Source: Chlamydiota bacterium
Lineage (GTDB): Bacteria; Chlamydiota; Chlamydiia; Chlamydiales; Rhabdochlamydiaceae
Direction of reading: 5' to 3'
Length of the DNA: 5,577 nucleotides
Assembly (NCBI GenBank): GCA_011065235.1
Contig: JAAKFB010000130.1
Location: forward strand, 1-5,577
This document shows positions 1-4,702 of this stretch, piece after piece. The notes under the pieces were generated by a model. The model had not been told where the DNA came from. It worked only from the letters and a program-made list of their open reading frames with translations, and made no database searches. The stretch's first letter is position 1, and every line of letters begins with the position of its first letter. The position numbers and the translations under genes were made by a program.

Positions 1-1
1 G

Positions 2-130
2 GAAACCCATGCTTTTCGAATCTTCTCCATCGCTCATATTCTTGAATATGAGCTGCTTCGAAGCTTCAAAATTCAGGGCTCCGATTTTGGCAAAATTCCA
101 ATTCTTCAATTCAGATGTGTATATTTGTAG
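2..130 (+). CDS. Possible C-terminal end of a plus-strand gene, cut by the window edge
   Basis: A frame is open from the left edge to a TAG stop at 128-130 and gives 42 residues, ending in GKIPILQFRCVYL. I do not recognise the protein. The composition is ordinary for a soluble protein tail, with mixed hydrophobic and charged residues and no low-complexity sequence. Two hairpins and a T7 run downstream (137-174) fit a gene ending here and converging on the CYTH gene. The main alternative is a minus-strand frame, open from a TAA just past the CYTH stop out to the left edge, which also reads like protein but lacks a well-placed ribosome site. With only about 40 codons visible, the choice is a guess. 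Confidence 0.3.
   Translation, partial: ETHAFRIFSIAHILEYELLRSFKIQGSDFGKIPILQFRCVYL
32..53. repeat. Perfect short inverted repeat (10-bp stem)
   Basis: Positions 32-41 (GCTCATATTC) are the exact reverse complement of 44-53, separated by two bases. The resulting hairpin is AT-rich in the middle and closed by GC pairs. It lies inside the presumed plus-strand coding tail, so it is not an ordinary terminator, and no T run follows. If the minus strand is coding instead, the stem covers a possible ATG at 35-37. Its function is unknown. Confidence 0.55.
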
Positions 131-136
131 ATATCT

Positions 137-174
137 CCAGGCGTCAGTCTGGTACAGAGTTCTGTGGTTTTTTT
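137..174 (+). terminator. Weak rho-independent terminator candidate
   Basis: CCAGGC (137-142) can pair with GTCTGG (147-152) across a GTCA loop, with one G-U pair. A second small stem, ACAG (154-157) with CTGT (162-165), follows. The sequence then runs GG and seven T (168-174). Both stems are short, so this is a modest terminator at best. It would serve the plus-strand tail ending at 130. The T run is only 3 bases from the stop codon of the convergent CYTH gene. Confidence 0.3.
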
Positions 175-177
175 ATG

Positions 178-768
178 CTATACGATACCCGAAGCGACAA
201 GTGCCTGGTAATGGGTAGGGTTCTTTTGTGAGAGGAATTCGATAAGCTTGGCTTTGATCGGACGACTATAGTCGATTCCCAGCCTTTGAATAAATCCGGT
301 GATCGCGTTTTCCGCCTCTTGAATTTTGCTTTCAGACGAGACCATGAGTTCAACTTCGGCGATTCGATAGATAAAATCATCGAAATAGGCGAGATCGAGA
401 TCGATTGTGAACTCTTCAATTTGATATTTGCGTCTCACCGTTTGAAAGGTGGCGTAGGGAAAAATTTTCGCTTTCCCAAGGGCTTTAGCGAGGTCTTTTT
501 CTTTTTCAAGTCCAAGCTTTTTTATGATTTTGGCCTCATTGGTGATCTCTTCATAACGATCAATGCCACCCTTGATCCTGCTTACGCCGACTTTTAATTC
601 AAATTTGCACTCCCGCTCGCGCAGCCAGATGTCACTTGTTGTATAACGAAAGTCTGGAGTGTCAAAATAAGTGTCGGTCACGATCCGGGAACCGAGAAAA
701 GTACCCAAGCGTTCGATGGTTTTGAGATCTGATTCTCTTAAGGAAACCTTCTTTTCTACTTCGATCAT
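178..768 (-). CDS. CYTH-domain triphosphatase, thiamine-triphosphatase-like
   Basis: This 196-residue protein is a single CYTH (triphosphate tunnel metalloenzyme) domain. The family signature ExExK is at the very N-terminus (E3, E5, K7). It is followed by YFDTP (34-38), WLRER (48-52), a FELK strand (56-59), RYEE (71-74), RRK (112-114), DLD (123-125), EVEL (138-141) and K172/K174. These acidic and basic residues line the tunnel that binds Mg2+ and triphosphate. By memory, the order and spacing, and the C-terminal HYQAL, resemble animal thiamine triphosphatase more than CyaB-type class IV adenylate cyclase. Hydrolysis of thiamine triphosphate or inorganic tripolyphosphate in the cytoplasm is therefore likely, but substrate cannot be read from sequence. 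The start is fixed by ExExK at residues 3-7. No Shine-Dalgarno sequence precedes it. The gene stands alone and diverges from the gene at 864. Confidence 0.9.
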   Translation of the reverse strand: MIEVEKKVSLRESDLKTIERLGTFLGSRIVTDTYFDTPDFRYTTSDIWLRERECKFELKVGVSRIKGGIDRYEEITNEAKIIKKLGLEKEKDLAKALGKAKIFPYATFQTVRRKYQIEEFTIDLDLAYFDDFIYRIAEVELMVSSESKIQEAENAITGFIQRLGIDYSRPIKAKLIEFLSQKNPTHYQALVASGIV

Positions 769-776
769 GGTTAAGC

Positions 777-782
777 ATCATA
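777..782 (-). promoter_or_regulatory. Possible -10 box for the CYTH gene
   Basis: Read on the minus strand, 782-777 is TATGAT, one mismatch from TATAAT. It lies 8 bases before the ATG at 768-766. A transcript starting about 7 bases downstream would begin almost at the start codon, which would fit the missing ribosome site. The -35 region is poor, with at best three of six consensus bases. Confidence 0.25.
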
Positions 783-801
783 GGGATTTTGGTGATTTTT
801 C

Positions 802-830
802 TTGAAACATTTTTTTCACTAAAGTAAAAT
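802..830 (+). promoter_or_regulatory. Housekeeping-sigma promoter for the small membrane protein gene
   Basis: TTGAAA (802-807) and TAAAAT (825-830) each match the sigma-70 consensus at five of six bases and are separated by exactly 17 bp. The predicted start near 837 gives a leader of about 27 nt that contains the ribosome site. A 9-bp inverted repeat, AAACATTTT (805-813) with AAAATGTTT (826-834), spans both boxes and could be an operator, although its arms are AT-rich. Confidence 0.7.
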
Positions 831-852
831 GTTTTCATAAATTCAAATTTTT

Positions 853-857
853 GGAGG
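853..857 (+). promoter_or_regulatory. Ribosome binding site deciding the start at 864
   Basis: GGAGG lies 6 bases before the ATG at 864-866. This near-ideal Shine-Dalgarno sequence fixes the start and suggests strong translation. It contrasts with the CYTH, 3481-3996 and priA starts, which lack good sites. Confidence 0.85.
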
Positions 858-863
858 TAAAAA

Positions 864-1289
864 ATGGGACTTTTAGAAGCATTCTTAGGTGGAGGAACAA
901 CTCCTGCGCCTGTGCCTACGGCACCTGTAAACACAGATCAAAAAAAGAAACCAGAATACAAAACAGAATTCCATCAGCTTTCTAAGGAATTTATCGGCGA
1001 CATTGCCGTGTTGCGCGATAAATATCCCTTAGCTGTATTGACAGCTGTTGTGGCTCTTGGGTTTTTCGGCCTGCTCAATGTTTTGAGCTTTTCGATTACC
1101 AATATTGCGACAGGGAGTTTCTTGTTTCTTCTTTCTTGGAGTTTAGGAGTGAGCATCTACCGAAAAGGCCTGACTTTTTTTACAGCTGATATTAGGCATT
1201 CGGTTGGAAAATTGTTGTCTTATAAAACGGCTGCTCCTGCTGGAGAAAATAAGCCTGCGACGACTACGTCGACAACGTCTTCTTCTTAA
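864..1289 (+). CDS. Small two-TM membrane protein, candidate inclusion-membrane (Inc-like) protein
   Basis: This 141-residue protein is not recognised by sequence. It starts with a short hydrophobic stretch (GLLEAFLGGG) and a Pro/Ala/Thr segment (about 12-24), followed by a charged region rich in Lys. Two hydrophobic segments come next, at about 55-75 and 79-98, separated by only a few residues (SFSIT). A basic stretch and a Thr/Ser-rich tail (124-141) complete it. No cleavable signal peptide is evident. A close pair of hydrophobic segments forming a hairpin, with both termini on one side, is the hallmark of chlamydial Inc proteins. Many unrelated small membrane proteins share this shape, so that role is inference. 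The gene has a near-consensus promoter and strong ribosome site, implying good expression. It is monocistronic, and its TAA overlaps the stop of convergent priA by sharing TTAA, leaving no room for a terminator between them. Confidence 0.8.
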   Translation: MGLLEAFLGGGTTPAPVPTAPVNTDQKKKPEYKTEFHQLSKEFIGDIAVLRDKYPLAVLTAVVALGFFGLLNVLSFSITNIATGSFLFLLSWSLGVSIYRKGLTFFTADIRHSVGKLLSYKTAAPAGENKPATTTSTTSSS

Positions 1290-3505
1290 AAAAATGTAGA
1301 GAGGGGATCGACGTCAATCGATAGGCGGACATCCCCGCGCAGTTTCAATTGAGCTCGGAGTGTTTTAATCGGGCTCAATATTTTTTGGATTTTTTCGGTC
1401 TTGATTAAGCACTGAAAGCGGTATTTCCCTTTGATCTTGGCATAGCCGCATGGAATCACGGGATGGATCTCGACGCCTTTTGGAAGCGTTTCAATGAGTT
1501 TTTGGCGAAAGGCTTTTGCGGCATCTTCACATGCATGGGCAGTTGTCGCCGAAAAGGAAAATTTCACCAGGTGGCTAAACGGAGGAAACCCAAATAGCTG
1601 CCTCACTTGAATTTCTTCAGCATAGAAAGTTTCAAAATCTTGGTTTGAAGCGTGCTTAATCGTCTCATGCTCGGGCAAATGAGTCTGAATCAACACTTCT
1701 CCTGCAAGTTCTCCTCTTCCCGATCTGCCGGCGACTTGCGTGAGGAGCTGAAAGACATTCTCACTAGCTCGAAAGTCGGGAATGTTGAGACTTCCGTCAA
1801 GTCCCATTACGCCGACGAGCGTGACGAGTGGAAAGTGGAGCCCTTTGGCAATCATTTGTGTGCCGATGAGGACATCGGCTTTTCCCGAACGAAACTGTTT
1901 AAAGAGCTTCTCGTGGCTTCCTTTGTGTCGAGTGGTGTCGGCGTCTAGGCGCAAGGAACGCACTTCAGGAAACAGGGCGTGAAGGGCTCTTTCGACCATT
2001 TCTGTTCCAGCCCCTTTAAACTTGAGAGGCCCTTCAGTGTGGCAACTGGGGCAACTTCTGGATGGAGGCTTTCGAAAATCGCATAAGTGACAGGAGAGAA
2101 CTTGAGCTCCCCGGTGAAATGTCAAACTCAAGTCGCAGTGAGGGCAGGCTTCTACGTAAGCGCACTTCGAGCACTGTGCGGAGGTGTGGTAACCCCGTCG
2201 ATTTAAGAAGAGGAGCGTTTGCTCGCCTTTTGCAAGTCGCTTTTTGATCCCCTCAATTAGGGCTTGAGAAAACAGGGTAAAGCCACTTGCCTTTTCATAT
2301 TCCCGTTTCATATCGATGATGGTGACGGTGGGCAGGCGGGCTAGGTCCGCGCGGCACTTGAGCACATGCAATCGGTATTTGCCCTCTAGGGCATTGTGAT
2401 AGCTCTCTAGACAAGGTGTGGCACTTCCAAGCACAACGGGGCAGCTCGCCATTTTGCCACGCACAACGGCCACATCGCGCGCGTGATATTTCGGCATCTC
2501 TTCGCTCTGTTTGTAGGAAGACTCGTGTTCTTCATCGACAATGATCATGCCGAGATCGGGGACGGGGCTAAAGATTGCCGAGCGGGCTCCAATGACAATT
2601 TTTGCGCTGCCGGCTTTGATCCGATGCCACGCATCAAAACGCTCTCCAGCGCTGAGTCTGTGGTGCAAAATTGCGATCTGTTCACCGCCAAAGCGCCCTT
2701 TGAACCGCTCGATCGTCTGCGTAGTGAGGGCAATTTCGGGGACGAGATAGATCACCCCTTGTCCTTGATCGAGGACGTGTTGGATCGCTTGCAAATAGAT
2801 CTCAGTTTTGCCACTTCCCGTCACGCCGTAGATGAGATGGGTTGCAAAGGTCTTATACGTTTCTAAAATCCCCTCGAGTGCTTTTTGTTGCTCTGTATGG
2901 AGTACTTTCGGCTTGGTTGGGAAAAAATCATGCTCAAAAATAGGTGAGCGGTCGATCTTGACCTCTTGAACGCGGACGATTTCCTTTTTTGCGAGAGTTT
3001 TGACGGGACTTTGCGTCACGTGTGCTTGCTCCAAAATCTCGGTCAAAAAGAGTCCTTTCGGCGCTTGGAGAAGAAGATCGAGTACTTTGGCTTGTGCGGG
3101 ACTTTTACGCCTTAAAGTCTCGCACACTTCTCTAAGCTGATTGAGTGAGAGAAGAGGTTTGACGAAGCTCTGCGTTTTGTGGGTTTTGTTTTCATCGCGA
3201 AGAGAAGGGGGCAAAAGAGTTTTGAACACCTTGCCCAGAGGAGCACTGTAGTATGTGGAGATCCATAGGGCGAGTTGAAAAAGATCATCGGAGATGAGCG
3301 GCTGCTCACTCAATGCTTTGATCAGGGGTTTAACCCCAGAAAAAGCACTTTTGTCTTTGAGAGCGAGAACCGTTCCCTTCGCCGTTTTTCCACGCAAAGG
3401 CACTTCGACGCGCATGCCCACCTTTAGAGGGGGACACGTGGCGGGAATGGCATAATCTAAAGGACGCTCAAGGGCGTTATCTAAGATGACTTCAACGATT
3501 GACAT
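1286..3505 (-). CDS. priA: Primosomal protein N', replication-restart DNA helicase PriA
   Basis: PriA is a superfamily-2 3'-to-5' helicase that binds abandoned forks and reloads the replicative helicase. Counting from the ATG at 3505 (739 residues, normal length), the N-terminal 3'-DNA-binding domain has ERPLDYAIP at about 13-21. Walker A is GVTGSGKTE (227-235), Walker B is DEEH (324-327), and motif III is LGSATP (359-364). All eight zinc cysteines are present (C445, C448, C454, C457, C472, C475, C485, C488). Motif V is GTQMIAKG (548-555) and motif VI is QVAGRSGRG (590-598). The C-terminal domain has FGFPPF (638-643). Nothing essential is missing. A TTG at 3517 would add four residues, but the ATG is preferred; neither has a clear ribosome site. 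The start lies 25 nt inside the upstream gene, so translational coupling is likely. It is the last gene of the operon, and its stop shares TTAA with the convergent gene. Confidence 0.98.
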   Translation of the reverse strand: MSIVEVILDNALERPLDYAIPATCPPLKVGMRVEVPLRGKTAKGTVLALKDKSAFSGVKPLIKALSEQPLISDDLFQLALWISTYYSAPLGKVFKTLLPPSLRDENKTHKTQSFVKPLLSLNQLREVCETLRRKSPAQAKVLDLLLQAPKGLFLTEILEQAHVTQSPVKTLAKKEIVRVQEVKIDRSPIFEHDFFPTKPKVLHTEQQKALEGILETYKTFATHLIYGVTGSGKTEIYLQAIQHVLDQGQGVIYLVPEIALTTQTIERFKGRFGGEQIAILHHRLSAGERFDAWHRIKAGSAKIVIGARSAIFSPVPDLGMIIVDEEHESSYKQSEEMPKYHARDVAVVRGKMASCPVVLGSATPCLESYHNALEGKYRLHVLKCRADLARLPTVTIIDMKREYEKASGFTLFSQALIEGIKKRLAKGEQTLLFLNRRGYHTSAQCSKCAYVEACPHCDLSLTFHRGAQVLSCHLCDFRKPPSRSCPSCHTEGPLKFKGAGTEMVERALHALFPEVRSLRLDADTTRHKGSHEKLFKQFRSGKADVLIGTQMIAKGLHFPLVTLVGVMGLDGSLNIPDFRASENVFQLLTQVAGRSGRGELAGEVLIQTHLPEHETIKHASNQDFETFYAEEIQVRQLFGFPPFSHLVKFSFSATTAHACEDAAKAFRQKLIETLPKGVEIHPVIPCGYAKIKGKYRFQCLIKTEKIQKILSPIKTLRAQLKLRGDVRLSIDVDPLSTFF

Positions 3506-3996
3506 ATTTGCAACCAAAGCTGCTTTTTCTTCTCGGTATTGTTTTGATAGACGGAAACTTTTTCAAGAAGAATCTGCTTGTCTTGCGGTAAAGAAGGGAG
3601 AGGTGTTTGTGATAAAATGAGGACAAATTCTTCGCTCACTCCCTCTTCGTTAATCCACTTGACGGGGCACAGCCGCTCTTCGATCGCTTTTGCTAAATTT
3701 TGGAAAAAAGTCATCTCTTCATCTTGTGGAATGACAATGGCCACTTGCTGCATCGCAGGAATAGTTTCCATAAGACGCATGTGGGGAAGATGCTTTTGAA
3801 TTTTCTCAAACAGAAGAGGGGATTCTTTCTTTGGAATGGCGACGGGCGTTGGGTTAAGTTTTTCTTCAGCGATCGGTTTGGGTTTTGGAGGTGTGATTTT
3901 TTGCGGAGCTGGGGATGATGGTTGCTGAGAGATCAATCCCTCATCTTTCAAATACGCAATCGTATCGGCAATGAGACTCTTAAGTTCACTCTTCAT
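3481..3996 (-). CDS. Conserved-looking unknown protein directly upstream of priA
   Basis: The 171-residue protein has three visible parts. These are an N-terminal charged helix (about 1-20, KSELKSLIADTIAYLKDEG), a proline/lysine-rich linker (about 25-56) and a C-terminal region (about 58-171). The C-terminal part alternates predicted strands (QVAIVIP, FVLILS) with amphipathic helices. No signal peptide, TM segment or catalytic motif is seen, so it is probably a cytoplasmic adaptor or binding protein. By memory, Chlamydia has an uncharacterised gene in this position before priA (CT779/CT778); homology is not established here. The start ATG at 3996 overlaps the upstream gene's end by 11 nt (ATGAAGAGTGA). 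An in-frame ATG at 4059 would add 21 residues and a 74-nt overlap, which is less likely. Its own end overlaps priA by 25 nt. The overlaps suggest coupled translation. Confidence 0.85.
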   Translation of the reverse strand: MKSELKSLIADTIAYLKDEGLISQQPSSPAPQKITPPKPKPIAEEKLNPTPVAIPKKESPLLFEKIQKHLPHMRLMETIPAMQQVAIVIPQDEEMTFFQNLAKAIEERLCPVKWINEEGVSEEFVLILSQTPLPSLPQDKQILLEKVSVYQNNTEKKKQLWLQICQSLKSS

Positions 3997-4609
3997 AATG
4001 AGACAAAATCCGATCGATTTCGGGCATGATGGATTGAAAACCCCGTTTTTGGTATTCACATCGAATCAGATGAGAAATGGCTTCCAAACCCTCTGGAAAC
4101 ATCTTTTTTAGCAACATGTGAAAATTTTCTGGATTTACAAGTTCGCCAATTTCTTCTGAATTTTTAAACAAAAACAGGAGCAAGTCTTCGCTATCTTTGC
4201 AGGCAATTAAAAACGGCTCAAGGTGGGTGTAGAGAGCATTTAAATCTTTAAGCAATTCTTCCGTAGGAAGAGGCTCGTGTAATTTTTTGCGTGCGAGCAC
4301 TTTAGTGAGAATGTCATCCAAGCAATTTTCGAAAGCTTCAGTGGATGCATGCAATTTGGGAAATGCATGATTCAGGAGTTTTGAGTGTTCGCCAATTTTA
4401 TTCAAACATCCCACTTCATAGGACCAGTCATAGGGAAAAAAACAGGCGGGAGAGGAAAAAACGAATTCAAGAGGGTCTTCTTTTTTTTCTGCATCGAGTG
4501 CATGAAAAATTTCCGATAAGATGAACTGCAGTAAAAGAGCGCGATTATGCCCTTCTTTCACCGTTTTTATTGAAAGAGGAGAATAGAGATAAATATCTGA
4601 ATAGGGCAT
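3986..4609 (-). CDS. Unknown helical protein, first gene of the priA operon
   Basis: This 207-residue protein is not recognised. It opens with PYSDIYLYSPLSIKTVKEGHNRALLLQFILSEIF (given in outline only: aromatic start, then a long helix to about residue 38). The rest is largely predicted amphipathic helix rich in Leu, Glu and Lys, with four cysteines (C56, C68, C95, C136) that form no metal-binding spacing. There is no signal peptide, TM segment or recognised motif, so it is probably a soluble cytoplasmic protein. The start is well supported by AAGGAG at 4620-4615, 5 bases before the ATG. It is the promoter-proximal gene, and its last 11 nt overlap the next start. An A8 run on the coding strand (4481-4488) encodes Glu-Lys-Lys and could permit polymerase or ribosome slippage. 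A role linked to replication restart is suggested only by co-transcription with priA. Confidence 0.85.
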   Translation of the reverse strand: MPYSDIYLYSPLSIKTVKEGHNRALLLQFILSEIFHALDAEKKEDPLEFVFSSPACFFPYDWSYEVGCLNKIGEHSKLLNHAFPKLHASTEAFENCLDDILTKVLARKKLHEPLPTEELLKDLNALYTHLEPFLIACKDSEDLLLFLFKNSEEIGELVNPENFHMLLKKMFPEGLEAISHLIRCEYQKRGFQSIMPEIDRILSHYEE

Positions 4610-4614
4610 AACGT

Positions 4615-4620
4615 CTCCTT
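4615..4620 (-). promoter_or_regulatory. Ribosome binding site for the first priA-operon gene
   Basis: Minus-strand AAGGAG (4620-4615) lies 5 bases before the ATG at 4609-4607. It is the only strong Shine-Dalgarno sequence in the three-gene operon. The two downstream starts lie inside preceding genes and lack one, consistent with coupled translation. Confidence 0.8.
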
Positions 4621-4638
4621 AGCGTATCATGAAGACCC

Positions 4639-4667
4639 AATAAAACAAAGATGCAAATTAAAGACAA
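4639..4667 (-). promoter_or_regulatory. Candidate promoter for the priA operon
   Basis: On the minus strand, TTGTCT (4667-4662) and TTTATT (4644-4639) are separated by 17 bp, each matching the consensus at about four of six positions. A start near 4632 would give a leader of about 23 nt containing the AAGGAG site. This is the best fit in the 93-bp divergent region but not strong. I found no convincing promoter for the opposite gene; AATACT at 4674-4679 lacks a -35 partner. Confidence 0.35.
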
Positions 4668-4692
4668 TGTGTGAATACTGTTTTTTTTGCTT

Positions 4693-4696
4693 GGAG
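4693..4696 (+). promoter_or_regulatory. Ribosome binding site for the flavoprotein gene
   Basis: GGAG lies 6 bases before the ATG at 4703-4705. It selects this start, which also places a signal peptide at the N-terminus. A T8 run (4681-4688) lies just upstream. Confidence 0.75.
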
Positions 4697-4702
4697 CTAC
4701 AT

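Noticed and set aside
9..218. Plus-strand 69-codon frame starting at 9
   Set aside because: It runs into the conserved C-terminus of the CYTH gene, has no ribosome site, and has an unusual Phe/Tyr/Trp-rich composition.
286..597. Plus-strand 103-codon frame antisense to the CYTH gene
   Set aside because: The CYTH gene has all its signature residues, and the antisense frame is Phe-rich shadow sequence without a start signal.
1258..1271. GC-rich hairpin CGACG-ACTA-CGTCG as a priA terminator
   Set aside because: The stem is only 5 bp, no proper T run follows on the minus strand, and it lies in the repetitive Thr/Ser codons of the small membrane protein gene.
1652..1948. Plus-strand open frames inside priA (also 2062-2247 and 2483-2866)
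   Set aside because: They are antisense to a complete, motif-rich PriA, have no ribosome sites, and resemble nothing recognisable.
3503..3517. TTG at 3515-3517 as the priA start
   Set aside because: It would add only MVAN before a well-placed ATG and shows no better ribosome site.
4651..4679. Promoter for the flavoprotein gene using AATACT
   Set aside because: The -10 matches only four of six bases, and the sequence 17 bp upstream (ATGCAA) is not a -35 element.
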